A DNA stretch of 64,000 nt, from assembly GCA_019745195.1 (NCBI GenBank), contig JAIETL010000051.1:1-64000 (forward strand), read 5' to 3'. Below the pieces are notes generated by a model. It searched no databases. It was not told the origin of the DNA and worked only from the letters and a program-made list of their open reading frames with translations. A program made the position numbers and the translations under genes. Every line of letters starts with the position of its first letter. Positions within the stretch are counted from its first letter, which is position 1. The stretch comes from Beijerinckiaceae bacterium (GTDB taxonomy: Bacteria; Pseudomonadota; Alphaproteobacteria; Rhizobiales; Beijerinckiaceae). Positions 20,204-29,960 of the stretch are shown here, one piece after another.

Positions 20204-21802
20204 TTAACGGCCAGGAAGCAGACCTTCAGCTCGGGCTCTCCCGTTCGCTTGGCGGTTCACTGCTGTAGGCCCGTAGCTATTCGGGGATACCAGACTTCCG
20301 CATGCCCTCAGCGAAACGCTCAACATAGCTCGGGCATTCATGGGCAGCGTTTCCAGGATCGCGGAGACCGTCATACCTGGATGGGCTGCGAGGAAGGTAT
20401 CGGCCGCTCGCCGGGCCTCCTCCACACGATCCAGGTGGGCGAGCGCGGAGGCTAGGACGCGATGGACGAAGGTTGCGCTTGGCCGGGTGGCAATCGTCGC
20501 CTCAAGCCACTCCACGGCGGCTTCGTCGCACTCTTTCCCGAAGAAGGCGCAGCCGATCCCGAAGGAGGCATTATAGTTCAGCGGATCCAATGGACTCGCC
20601 CGGATGCTCGCCCTGAAACGATCGACAGCCTCGTCGTACTGGCCGTTGTAGAAACTGTTCCACGCTCCCCTCTGCAGCGTCCACGCCGAGTTCGGGTTTA
20701 GCAACAGGGCCCTGTCGATCGCCGACGAGGCATGTTGCCAGCGTCGCGTCATCGCGTAGACCGCCCCGAGAACGGTCAGGACCATCGGATCGTCGCCGTC
20801 AAGACGTGCTGCTTCCTCGGCCAATCGGACCGCCTCGGACCGCTCGTGCACCATAGACAGGCTACTGTGATACCCGACGTTCTGCGCGTGGCACCAAGCC
20901 GCAAGCGCCTTTGGTAAGGCGTAACGCGGATCGATCGTGATCGCTTGCTCCAGAAGCCGCAGCGCCTCCATTCTGGCCGCAGCGTCCGCCGACCAGAATG
21001 CCGGCATCGCGCGCATCACGCAGTCGTAAGCGTCCAGGTCTTCGGGGCGTTTGCGTCGGCATCGTTCGATCTCCGCCTGCCGGATCGTAGGCTCGATGGC
21101 CCCGATGACGCCCGCCGTCACCTGGTCCTGCAGGTCGAAGATGTCTTGCGTGCCGCCATCAAAGCGGTCTGACCAGAGGTTCCTGCCGGTCGCCGCCTCG
21201 ATCAGTTGTCCGGTGATGCGGAGGCGTCCGCCTGATCGTCGGATGCTGCCCGTCAGGACATACCGAACGCCGAGGGCGCGGCCGACCTCACGGGTGTCGA
21301 CCTCCTTGGTCTTGAACGAGAAGCTCGAGTTCCTAGCGGTGACAATGATCTGCGAAAAGCGTGACAGGGCCGTGATGATCTCCTCGACTACGCCGTCCCC
21401 AAGGTGGTCCGGATCCCCGTCTCCAGTCATATCCGTGAAGGGCAGGACCGCGACCGACGGCTTTTCGGGGTGCGGGAGGACGGCGATGGGCGAGGAAGCA
21501 ATCGGACCCACGTAGCGGTAGCCGCGCCGCGGCAGCGTCTCGATCCAGCGATCCGACTCCCCATTCGCCAGCGCCCGTCGGAGGGCGGCGACTTGCACCG
21601 TGAGGTTACTGTCCTCGACCGAGAGACCCGGCCAAGCCGCGCGAAACAGTTCCTCTTTTGTGACGAGTAGACCTGCTCGCGCGACCAACGCTTGCAGTAC
21701 CGCCACGGCGCGAGGCCCGAGCGCGACCGGCGTGCCGGCACGTAGAAGCAGCTTCGCGACAGGATCGATCTGATAGGGGCCGAGGTATTGGACCGGCGAC
21801 AT
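20204..21802 (-). CDS. CadC-type winged-helix regulator with TolB-like/TPR C-terminus
   Basis: 532 aa; GPRAVAVLQALVARAGLLVTKEELFRAAWPGLSVEDSNLTVQVAALRRAL then PSVAVLPFTDMTGD... and TPR-like region. Confidence 0.85.
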   Translation of the reverse strand: MSPVQYLGPYQIDPVAKLLLRAGTPVALGPRAVAVLQALVARAGLLVTKEELFRAAWPGLSVEDSNLTVQVAALRRALANGESDRWIETLPRRGYRYVGPIASSPIAVLPHPEKPSVAVLPFTDMTGDGDPDHLGDGVVEEIITALSRFSQIIVTARNSSFSFKTKEVDTREVGRALGVRYVLTGSIRRSGGRLRITGQLIEAATGRNLWSDRFDGGTQDIFDLQDQVTAGVIGAIEPTIRQAEIERCRRKRPEDLDAYDCVMRAMPAFWSADAAARMEALRLLEQAITIDPRYALPKALAAWCHAQNVGYHSSLSMVHERSEAVRLAEEAARLDGDDPMVLTVLGAVYAMTRRWQHASSAIDRALLLNPNSAWTLQRGAWNSFYNGQYDEAVDRFRASIRASPLDPLNYNASFGIGCAFFGKECDEAAVEWLEATIATRPSATFVHRVLASALAHLDRVEEARRAADTFLAAHPGMTVSAILETLPMNARAMLSVSLRACGSLVSPNSYGPTAVNRQANGRARAEGLLPGR

Positions 21803-21938
21803 TCCCAGAATTTCACCCGGGCGATGCGATTTCGCAACTTTTTCCGATCCGCTTCGCGACGCGGTGCGGCGCCACGACGCAATCTACTCCAAGCTCGGCA
21901 CTGCCTGTATGCCGAGGCTCACCGCGGAGGGAACTCTC

Positions 21939-22739
21939 ATGCTCAACACTGAATGGCAGCTCAGCGGCAACATCGCGGAGCGATACGAGGAGTTCCTGGT
22001 GCCTGTGATATTCGTGCCTTGGGCACGAGATCTGCTAGCCCGCGCCGCCTTGGGTCCAAATATGAAATTGCTGGATCTGGCCTGCGGAACCGGAATTGTT
22101 GCGCGAATGGCCTCCGCAAGCGGAGTGATGGCCACAGGCGGCGATATCAACGCCGCGATGCTTGCCGTGGCGGAAAAGCATGCCAACGGCACCCAGCTAT
22201 CGTTTTGCCACGCCGACGCGCAGGCGCTTCCTTTCGACGATCAAAGCTTTGACGCGGTAATCTGCCAGCAGGGATTGCAGTTTTTCCCTGACAGGCGAGG
22301 CTCTGCAATGGAATGCCTGCGGGTTCTGAAACCCGGTGGTCGCGCTATTTTTTGCACTGCACGAGGACTGTCGGAAAATCCGTTGATGCAGGCGCAGGCT
22401 ACCGCATTCAGCCAATACTTTGGCGATGGAGCTGCGGCACCAATTCGTGCTGTCTGTGCGTTTGCAGACGCGGGTGAGACGGAATCCTTGTTTGCCGATG
22501 CCGGTTTCTCACCAGTCCGGGTCGACAAAGTCGTTCTAAATCTTTTCGCCGAGGACGCTGTTGGCTTCGTGGACGGCATGATGAAGGCAACCCCGGTTGC
22601 CGACAAAATCGGAACGCTCGAAAGCGCAACGCGGCAACAACTCAGGAGCACCATCATAGACGAGTTTGGCGCCTGCTTTGACGGCTCGTCGCTCAGATTC
22701 CCGCACAGCGCCAACGTTGCCGTGGTATCCCGACTATAG
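21939..22739 (+). CDS. class I SAM-dependent methyltransferase
   Basis: LLDLACGTGIVARMASASGVMATGGDINAAML; ORF extends upstream to 21864. Confidence 0.82.
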   Translation: MLNTEWQLSGNIAERYEEFLVPVIFVPWARDLLARAALGPNMKLLDLACGTGIVARMASASGVMATGGDINAAMLAVAEKHANGTQLSFCHADAQALPFDDQSFDAVICQQGLQFFPDRRGSAMECLRVLKPGGRAIFCTARGLSENPLMQAQATAFSQYFGDGAAAPIRAVCAFADAGETESLFADAGFSPVRVDKVVLNLFAEDAVGFVDGMMKATPVADKIGTLESATRQQLRSTIIDEFGACFDGSSLRFPHSANVAVVSRL

Positions 22740-23185
22740 GCAAACTTGCCCGGCTCAACCCGCGATCCACAGCGGTGCGATTGGATCGACAATGCGGGCC
22801 GCACCCGACGAGAGAGCATTGCGCCACAAGCCGAACTCACGACTCCGCCCTGAACCCGATCTTCATCACACAACTGTGCGAGGATCCGCGTCGCCTACCC
22901 CGCTTGTCGATCGTTACGGTTGGAACGCGTTGCGCGGAAAGCCAATTTGACGCCACCCGGCCCAGGCAGACCGGCGAACAAGCCGTCTTGCGGGTATGCG
23001 ACATAAGGCTGGAAAGCTTCGCGCTGATCGACGATGATGTGTTTCAGCGACAACGGTGGCAGCCGTTCGACCAGCCAAGTCAAAATCTTCACGCGATGGC
23101 ACTGCGGGCGACTGCATCGCTCTAGCCGGAACAATGACGATCAGCTTAAGCGGCAACCGCTTGGAACCGTATCCTGGAGAATCAA

Positions 23186-23893
23186 GTGACCCATGCGCGT
23201 CGGCCGCGCCAACTTGACGATCTGACCGATATCCCTTTGTTTCGCCACATCGAGCCGTCGGTTGCGGAGGCATACGGATCGCAAGCGGTCTGGATGACAG
23301 CCAACCCGGGCAAGCTGATCCTCGACTTCAAGGACCTGACGAGCGACGTTTTTTTCATCCTGTCGGGACGAGTGCGTGTCGTCGTCCGAACGCCGGGCGG
23401 ACAGGAATTGATCCTCACCGATATCGCCGCCGGCTCCTTCTTCGGCGAAATGGCCGCTATCGATGGCGCACCGCGTTCGGCTTGCGTGACGGCGCTGGTC
23501 CGCACGCGATTCTGCAAGTTGCCGGGCAGAGCCTTCATGCAGATTCTTGCCGAGGCGCCTGAACTGGCCAAGGAGATCATGCAGGTTATGGTCGTCCGCA
23601 TCCGTGAACTGACGCAACGCCTGTTCGAGCTCAGCCACCTCGACATCCGGCATCGTCTGCATGCCGAACTGTTGCGAGCGGCAGGGCCGCCCGGACCGCT
23701 GGGCGAACGCGTCATATCGCCACCGCCGCTCCAACAGATACTTGCCGCACGCGTCGGCGCTAGGCGGGAGCCTGTTTCGCGCGAGATCGCCCGATTGATC
23801 CGAGAGGGCACGCTCGCCCGCACACGCGGAGCACTGATCATCCGCCAGCCGCAGATACTAGAATACGGGCTCGTTTCGGCCATGCAGGATTGA
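23186..23893 (+). CDS. Crp/Fnr-family cyclic nucleotide-binding transcriptional regulator (GTG start)
   Basis: cNMP domain IPLFRHIEPSVAEAYG...VFFILSGRVRVVVRTPGGQELILTDIAAGSFFGEMAAIDGAPRSA; C-terminal HTH ILAARVGARREPVSREIARLIREG. Confidence 0.88.
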   Translation: MTHARRPRQLDDLTDIPLFRHIEPSVAEAYGSQAVWMTANPGKLILDFKDLTSDVFFILSGRVRVVVRTPGGQELILTDIAAGSFFGEMAAIDGAPRSACVTALVRTRFCKLPGRAFMQILAEAPELAKEIMQVMVVRIRELTQRLFELSHLDIRHRLHAELLRAAGPPGPLGERVISPPPLQQILAARVGARREPVSREIARLIREGTLARTRGALIIRQPQILEYGLVSAMQD

Positions 23894-23949
23894 AAGCTGC
23901 GCTGCGATGGAGCGTGGCCAACCCCTCGAACAAGGCGTGCGAAAACGCA

Positions 23950-23988
23950 CTGACAGCCATGGCGACAATGGCGAGGGTGGGCTGTCAG
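23950..23988. promoter_or_regulatory. perfect 9-bp inverted repeat between crp-like gene and SBP array
   Basis: CTGACAGCC (23950-23958) ... GGCTGTCAG (23980-23988). Confidence 0.45.
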
Positions 23989-24148
23989 CGAGGTCCTGAT
24001 CTCGCCGACCGTCACTGCCAGGTTGAGTGGGCCAAAGCGCCGCGCGGCGGCGGGTTGGAAGGGGGTGCTTGATGCATCGATCTCAGGCCGGTCCTTTCGC
24101 ATCGCGCGCCTCAGCAACGGCGATGCCGCCAGCCGACAAGATGACGGC

Positions 24149-25099
24149 ATGAATCGCCGCCGTCTCCTCGCCGGCGCCGCCGCGCTTTGCCTGTCGCCCG
24201 CCGCGCTGGCGCAACCCGCTTCGCCGCCGCTGATCGGATGGTTGCGTACCAACGCCGTCGAGCAGCCGCCGGGCGAGTCCCTACGGCGCTCGCTTGCCCG
24301 TCATGGATTGGAGGAGGGACGCGACTACCGCCTGTCGTTGAAAAACACCGGTGGCGACAACGCGCTATTTCCTGCGCTTGCGCGCGAGCTTGCGCAGGAG
24401 CGGGCGGCGATCGTCGTGGCCTTCGGAGCGCTGGCGGCGCAAGCCGTGCTGGCGGAGGCCAAAGACACACCCGTCGTCGGCACGGGCGATCTCGTCGGCT
24501 TCGGCCTGGCTCGGAGCCTGCCACGGCCCGGCGGCAACGTAACGGGGGTCAACATCCTTGCGAACGAACTCGACCTGAAAAAGTTCGAGATCCTGCGCGA
24601 GCTTCTTCCCGACGCCCGCCGCGCCGCCTTCATCTACGACGCCAGCGTGACGCGCGACGATGTAGCGCCGCGTTCGACGGCGGCCAAACTCGGTCTGGCG
24701 CTGGAGACCTATCCCGTCTCGAACGTCTCTGGCTTGGAGGTCGCCTTTGCGCAAGCGGCAATTGGCGCGCCCGTCCTCAATGTTGGCAATGGTCCCATGA
24801 TCGCGCAGAACCGCCAGCTCGTGGTCGATCAATTGCGTCGCCATCGTTTGGCCGGCGTGTGCGAATGGCGCGAGATGGCGGAGGCGGGCTGCCTCGCGAG
24901 CTACGGCTTCGCTTATGACGATCTGGTCGGCCTAGCGGCTGACTATGCCGCGCGTATCCTGCGCGGGGCAAAGCCGGCCGATCTTCCCATCACTGCGCCA
25001 ACCCGGTTGCAATTGGTCATCAATATGAAGGTGGCGCGCGAACTCGGACTGACCATCCCCGAGGCAATGCTCGCCCGCGCCGACGAGGTGATCGAATGA
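24149..25099 (+). CDS. ABC transporter substrate-binding protein (TrpX/ABC_sub_bind family), array member 1
   Basis: MNRRRLLAGAAALCLSPAALAQ signal; RPGGNVTGVN; GAKPADLPITAPTRLQLVINMKVARELGLTIPEAMLARADEVIE*. Confidence 0.9.
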   Translation: MNRRRLLAGAAALCLSPAALAQPASPPLIGWLRTNAVEQPPGESLRRSLARHGLEEGRDYRLSLKNTGGDNALFPALARELAQERAAIVVAFGALAAQAVLAEAKDTPVVGTGDLVGFGLARSLPRPGGNVTGVNILANELDLKKFEILRELLPDARRAAFIYDASVTRDDVAPRSTAAKLGLALETYPVSNVSGLEVAFAQAAIGAPVLNVGNGPMIAQNRQLVVDQLRRHRLAGVCEWREMAEAGCLASYGFAYDDLVGLAADYAARILRGAKPADLPITAPTRLQLVINMKVARELGLTIPEAMLARADEVIE

Positions 25100-26046
25100 A
25101 TCGCCGCCGTCTCCTGGCCGGCGCCGCCGCGCTCTGCCTGTCGCCCGTCGCGCTCGCCCAGCCGGCCGCGCCGCCGCTGATCGGCTGGCTGCGCACCAAC
25201 GCTGCGGAGCAACCGCCCGGCGGATCGCTGCGGATCGCGCTTGCCCGACATGGCTTGCGCGACGGTCGCGACTATCGCCTGACGCTGAAGAACACTGGCG
25301 GCGATAACGCCCGCTTTCCCGCGCTTGCGCGCGAACTCGTGCAGGAGCGGGCGTCGCTCGTGATCGCCTTCGGCTCGGTGGCGGTGCGCGCCATGCTTGC
25401 CGAGACAAAAGATATCCCCGTCGTTGGAACCGGCGACCTTGTCAGCCTCGGTTTCGCTCAGAGCACCGCCCGGCCCGGCGGCAATGTGACCGGCGTCAAT
25501 ATCTCCGCGCCCGAGCTCGACCTCAAGAAGCTGGAAGTTTTACGCGAGCTTCTCCCCTCCGCCCGCAGCGCCGCCTTTGTTTATGACGCCAGCGTCACCC
25601 CCGACGACGTCGCACCGCGCGCAACAGCGGCCAAGCTTGGCTTGATGCTCGACAGCCATCCCGTGTCGAACGCCGCCGGCATAGAGGCGGCTTTCGCCCG
25701 CGCGGCCGGCCGGGTGGCCGCCATCAATGTCGGCAACGCGCCGCTGCTCGCGCAGAACCGTCAGTTCATTGTCGATCTGCTGCGCCGCCATCGCCTGGCC
25801 GGCATCTGCGAATGGCGCGAGATGGCTGAAGCCGGCTGCCTGGCGAGCTACGGCTTCGTCCTCGACGATCTGGTCGGCCTGGCGGCGGACTACGCCGCCC
25901 GGGTTTTGCGGGGCGCCAAGGCGGGCGATCTGCCAATTATCGCGCCGACCCGACTGCAGCTTGTCATCAACATGAAGGTGGCGCGCGAACTCGGACTGAC
26001 CATCCCCGAGGCGATGCTCGCCCGCGCCGACGAGGTGATCGAATGA
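25096..26046 (+). CDS. ABC_sub_bind substrate-binding protein, array member 2
   Basis: 316 aa, same length as and close paralog of member 1; ATGA overlap with upstream gene. Confidence 0.9.
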   Translation: MNRRRLLAGAAALCLSPVALAQPAAPPLIGWLRTNAAEQPPGGSLRIALARHGLRDGRDYRLTLKNTGGDNARFPALARELVQERASLVIAFGSVAVRAMLAETKDIPVVGTGDLVSLGFAQSTARPGGNVTGVNISAPELDLKKLEVLRELLPSARSAAFVYDASVTPDDVAPRATAAKLGLMLDSHPVSNAAGIEAAFARAAGRVAAINVGNAPLLAQNRQFIVDLLRRHRLAGICEWREMAEAGCLASYGFVLDDLVGLAADYAARVLRGAKAGDLPIIAPTRLQLVINMKVARELGLTIPEAMLARADEVIE

Positions 26047-27023
26047 TCGGGCGAAGGGAATTGCTCGGCTTTCTGGCTGGCGCGGGCTGCCTCGCGGCTC
26101 CAGCGCGCGCGCAGGAGCGCGTGCGCCGCGTCGCGCTGATGATGTCGGTCGCCGAGAGCGATCCTGACTTCCAGCGGCGGATCGAGGTCTTCAGGACGGA
26201 ACTCGCCCGTCTCGGCTGGGTCGAGGGCCGCAACCTGCGCATCGACATCCGCTGGGCAGGCGGCGATCTGGAGCGCGCCGCCCGCAACGCCGCCGAACTC
26301 GTCGCGCTGTCACCCGACGTCGCGGTGGTGAACGGCACGCCGACACTGTTGGCCAGCCGCGAGGCGACGCGGGGCCTGCCGGTCGTGTTCGTCATGATCA
26401 GCGACCCGGTCGGCCAAGGCCTAGTGTCGAATTTGAGCCGGCCAGGCGGGCTGTTGACCGGCTTCGTCAACTACGAGTTCGACAACGCCGGCAAATGGCT
26501 CGAGATGCTGACTGCGCTCGAACCGGCCCTCCAGCGCGCCGTCTTCCTATATAATCCGGCAAGCCCTTCGTCTGCGCGTTTCCTTTCGGCGGTCGAAGCC
26601 GCAGTTCGGCCGCTTGGCATGGCGCTGGAGGCCGCGCCCTTCCGCGACGCCGATAGCGTCGACGCTGCGCTCGCCGGTTTCGCCAGAGCCAAGGCCGGTT
26701 TGATCGTGCAGCCCGACCTTCTCACCTCGACCCACCGCGTCAGAATCGTGACGGCGGCCGCACGGTTGCGCTTGCCAGCGGTCTATCCGTTCCGCCACTT
26801 CGTCGATGTCGGCGGGTTGATCTCGCTAGGCGTCGATATCAGCGATCTCTACCGTAGTGCCGCCGGCTATGCGAACCTTATCCTGCGTGGCGAAAAGCCC
26901 GGCGACCTGCCCGTGCAGTATCCAACGAGATTCGAAATGGTGGTCAACCTGAACGCCGCCAGAGCGCTCGGGCTGACCGTTCCGTCGGACCTCATGGCCC
27001 GTGCCGACGAGGTGATCGAATGA
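26043..27023 (+). CDS. ABC_sub_bind substrate-binding protein, array member 3
   Basis: MIGRRELLGFLAGAGCLAAPARAQ; LGWVEGRNLRIDIRWAGG; ends ARADEVIE*. Confidence 0.9.
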   Translation: MIGRRELLGFLAGAGCLAAPARAQERVRRVALMMSVAESDPDFQRRIEVFRTELARLGWVEGRNLRIDIRWAGGDLERAARNAAELVALSPDVAVVNGTPTLLASREATRGLPVVFVMISDPVGQGLVSNLSRPGGLLTGFVNYEFDNAGKWLEMLTALEPALQRAVFLYNPASPSSARFLSAVEAAVRPLGMALEAAPFRDADSVDAALAGFARAKAGLIVQPDLLTSTHRVRIVTAAARLRLPAVYPFRHFVDVGGLISLGVDISDLYRSAAGYANLILRGEKPGDLPVQYPTRFEMVVNLNAARALGLTVPSDLMARADEVIE

Positions 27024-27997
27024 TCCGGCGGCGCACCTTTCTGGCGGGGGCGACCGCCGCTGTCGCGGCGTCCCCTTCGCGCGGGCAGCAGCCCACGCGG
27101 CCGGTCGTGGGCTATATCGGCCTATCGCTCAGCGTGCGGCAGCGCTGGCTCGCGGCGTTCCGTGACGGCCTGGCGTCGGAAGGGTTCGTGGAAGGGCGGA
27201 ACGTCGCCATCGAGTATCGCGACGCAGGCGACGGCAACGAGCGCATCCCCGAGCTGCTGGCGGATCTGATCGGGCGCAGGGTCGCAGCGGTTGCGACGAC
27301 AGGGACCGCGGCCGCACTCGCGGCGCAGCGCGCGACGACGACCATCCCGATCGTGTTTGCGATTCCCGCCGACCCCGTGCGCATCGGCCTAGTGCGTAGC
27401 CTGAATCGGCCGGGCGGGAACGTGACCGGCGTGACGTTCCTGGTGACCGAACTGATCCCGAAGCGTTTCGCGCTGCTGCAAGAACTTCTGCCGGCGGCCA
27501 GGCGCATTGCGGTGCTGGTCAATCCCGCCAACCGGGACACGATGGAGCCCGCGATCCGCGAGGCCGTCGCCGTGAGCACGCGGCTGGGCCTTGAAACGCG
27601 CGTCGTATCGGCGAGTACGGCGGCGGGGATCGTCACCGCCTTCGCGGATGCCGAGGGATGGGGCGCCGAAGCGCTGTTTCTAGGTGGCGACCCCTTCTTC
27701 AACAGTGAACGGACGCTGATCGCGGCCGAGGCGGCGCGGCGCACGCTGCCCGCCAACTATCACCTGCGCGACTATGTCGATGCCGGCGGCCTGATGAGCT
27801 ACGGCCCGGACCTCGCCGACAGCAATCGTCAGGCCGGCGTCTATGTGGGCCGCATCCTGAAGGGCGAGAGGCCGGCCGACCTGCCCGTGGTGCAGCCCGT
27901 CAGGTTCGAGCTTGTCATCAACCTGAAGACGGCGAAGGCGCTGGGGCTGGCTGTCCCATCGACGCTGATCGTCCAAGCCGATGAGTTGATCGAATGA
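27020..27997 (+). CDS. ABC_sub_bind substrate-binding protein, array member 4
   Basis: MIRRRTFLAGATAAVAASPSRGQQ; RPGGNVTGVTFLVTELIPKRFALLQELLPAARRIAVLVNP; ends QADELIE*. Confidence 0.9.
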   Translation: MIRRRTFLAGATAAVAASPSRGQQPTRPVVGYIGLSLSVRQRWLAAFRDGLASEGFVEGRNVAIEYRDAGDGNERIPELLADLIGRRVAAVATTGTAAALAAQRATTTIPIVFAIPADPVRIGLVRSLNRPGGNVTGVTFLVTELIPKRFALLQELLPAARRIAVLVNPANRDTMEPAIREAVAVSTRLGLETRVVSASTAAGIVTAFADAEGWGAEALFLGGDPFFNSERTLIAAEAARRTLPANYHLRDYVDAGGLMSYGPDLADSNRQAGVYVGRILKGERPADLPVVQPVRFELVINLKTAKALGLAVPSTLIVQADELIE

Positions 27998-28977
27998 TTG
28001 GCCGGCGCACATTTCTCGCGGGAGCGGCCGCCGTGCCTCTGACGATCGCAGCCGAGGCCCAGCCGCGACGGCCTCTGCTCGGTGTGCTGCTCACCGGCAA
28101 CGAGCGCGCGGGCGCCGGATACGAGTGGTCCGGCCCGCTGCGTCGGGCGCTCGCCGCGCTCGGCTGGGTCGAGGGCCGGACGATCGACATCGCCGTGAGG
28201 CAGGCCGACAATCAGTTCGAGCGCCTGCCGAGCTTGGCTGCTCAACTGGTGATGTTGAAGCCGGACGTCATCCTGACGCATGGCGGCACGGGCAGCCGCG
28301 CCGCCGCCGAGGCAACGGCGAGCATCCCGATCGTGGTCGGGGCGGCGAGCGAGGAGGCGATCCTCGCCTATGCCGGCAATCTGTCCCGTCCCGCTCGCAA
28401 TCTCACTGGTCTTAGCCTCGTCTCGGTGGAGCAGCATGCGAAATGCATCGAGCTTTACGAGGAGATGCAGCCCGGACAGCGCAGGATCGGCGTCCTCGTC
28501 AATCCATTCAGTCAGGCCTACCGGGATTTCCCCTCTTCCCTTGTAGAGCTATTGCCCAATCGCGCGCGTGACGTGACGCGCGTCGAGGCCCATGACGTCG
28601 CGACGGTGGAGATGGCCGGAGCCGCGCTGCAGGCATGGCGAGCCGACGGCTTGCTGGTCACCTCCGATCCCGCCTTTAACCAACCGCCGATCGACCATGC
28701 GCTCGCCGCGCTTGCGACGAGGGGAATCGGGGCGATCGGCACCTTCGACGCGCTTCCCCGTGCGGGCGGACTGTTCTCGCTCGGAGCCAGCTATCCAGCC
28801 CTCGCGCTACGGGCGGCCGTCTATGTCGATCGTATCCTGAAGGGGGTGAGACCCGCCGACTTGCCGGTTGAGCGACCGACCACGTTCACGACGGTAATCA
28901 ACCTGCGGACGGCGAAGACACTCGGCATCGACATCCCTGCTTCGCTGATCGCCCGCGCCGACGAGGTGATCGAATGA
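27994..28977 (+). CDS. ABC_sub_bind substrate-binding protein, array member 5
   Basis: MIGRRTFLAGAAAVPLTIAAEAQ; LGWVEGRTIDIAVRQAD; ends ARADEVIE*. Confidence 0.88.
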   Translation: MIGRRTFLAGAAAVPLTIAAEAQPRRPLLGVLLTGNERAGAGYEWSGPLRRALAALGWVEGRTIDIAVRQADNQFERLPSLAAQLVMLKPDVILTHGGTGSRAAAEATASIPIVVGAASEEAILAYAGNLSRPARNLTGLSLVSVEQHAKCIELYEEMQPGQRRIGVLVNPFSQAYRDFPSSLVELLPNRARDVTRVEAHDVATVEMAGAALQAWRADGLLVTSDPAFNQPPIDHALAALATRGIGAIGTFDALPRAGGLFSLGASYPALALRAAVYVDRILKGVRPADLPVERPTTFTTVINLRTAKTLGIDIPASLIARADEVIE

Positions 28978-29960
28978 GCGCCGATCTGACGCGACGTGCG
29001 TTGGGAGGCGCGGCCGCCGGCCTATGGATGGTCACTGCAGCGGACGCACAGACGCGGCTGCCGCCGGTTATCGGCTTCCTTAACAGCCGGACGCCGGCCG
29101 ATGCAGCCGGTGTGGTGCAATCGTTTCAGCGCGGGCTCGCTGAAACCGGTTACGTCGAGGGGCGCGATGTCCGCATCGATTACCGATGGTCAGATGGCTA
29201 TGAGCGCCTCGCGCTCATGGCGAGGGAACTCGTCGAGTCGGCCGTGGACGTGCTTTTCGCCGCCGGGAGCTCGGCGTCGGCTCAGGCCGCGAAGGAGGCG
29301 ACCGCGAGCATTCCCGTGGTCTTCGCCATCGGACAGGATCCCGTCGCGCTGGGGCTCGTTGAGACGCTCGCCCGTCCGGGCCGCAACGTCACCGGCGCGC
29401 AGGTGCAGGCAGGCGCACTCGCGCCCAAGCATCTCGAAATGCTTCGCGAACTCTCGCCGAACTCGACCGAATTCGGGGCGGTGCTTAATGCCGCCAACCC
29501 AGGACTGCGCAGCATGGAAATCGAGATTGTCGCGGCGGCCCGCGAGGCGCGGGTCGCGATGACGACATTGCACATCGCCAACGAGGACGAACTGGACGCC
29601 GCGTTCGCACGGTTCGCGGGGCTTGGCGTCGGCGGCGTTATCGTCGGCGCTGAAGGCTGGTTTGTAAGCCGGCGGCAGGCGACTGCGGCGCTGGCCGCCA
29701 AGCACCGTCTCGTCACCATTCATCATCAGCGAGAATTCGTGGAGGCCGGCGCGCTCGTCAGCGTGGGTGCGAGCCTGCTCGATGCATACCGTCAGGGTGG
29801 GCGCTATGTCGGCCGGATTTTGAAAGGCGAGAATCCGGCCGTTCTGCCGGTCGTACGTAATGACCGTTTCGAAATCGCCATCAACCTAAAGACGGCGAGA
29901 AGCTTGGGTCTTTCGATCCCGCCTGCCGTCCTCGCCCGTGCCGACGAGGTGATCGAATGA
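28974..29960 (+). CDS. ABC_sub_bind substrate-binding protein, array member 6
   Basis: GFLNSRTPADAAGVVQSFQRGLAETGYVEGRDVRIDYRW; ends ARADEVIE*. Confidence 0.9.
   Translation: MSADLTRRALGGAAAGLWMVTAADAQTRLPPVIGFLNSRTPADAAGVVQSFQRGLAETGYVEGRDVRIDYRWSDGYERLALMARELVESAVDVLFAAGSSASAQAAKEATASIPVVFAIGQDPVALGLVETLARPGRNVTGAQVQAGALAPKHLEMLRELSPNSTEFGAVLNAANPGLRSMEIEIVAAAREARVAMTTLHIANEDELDAAFARFAGLGVGGVIVGAEGWFVSRRQATAALAAKHRLVTIHHQREFVEAGALVSVGASLLDAYRQGGRYVGRILKGENPAVLPVVRNDRFEIAINLKTARSLGLSIPPAVLARADEVIE

Noticed and set aside
22775-23134. Small overlapping ORFs on both strands between methyltransferase and crp-like gene
   Set aside because: No recognisable family on either strand; left as unassigned intergenic sequence.
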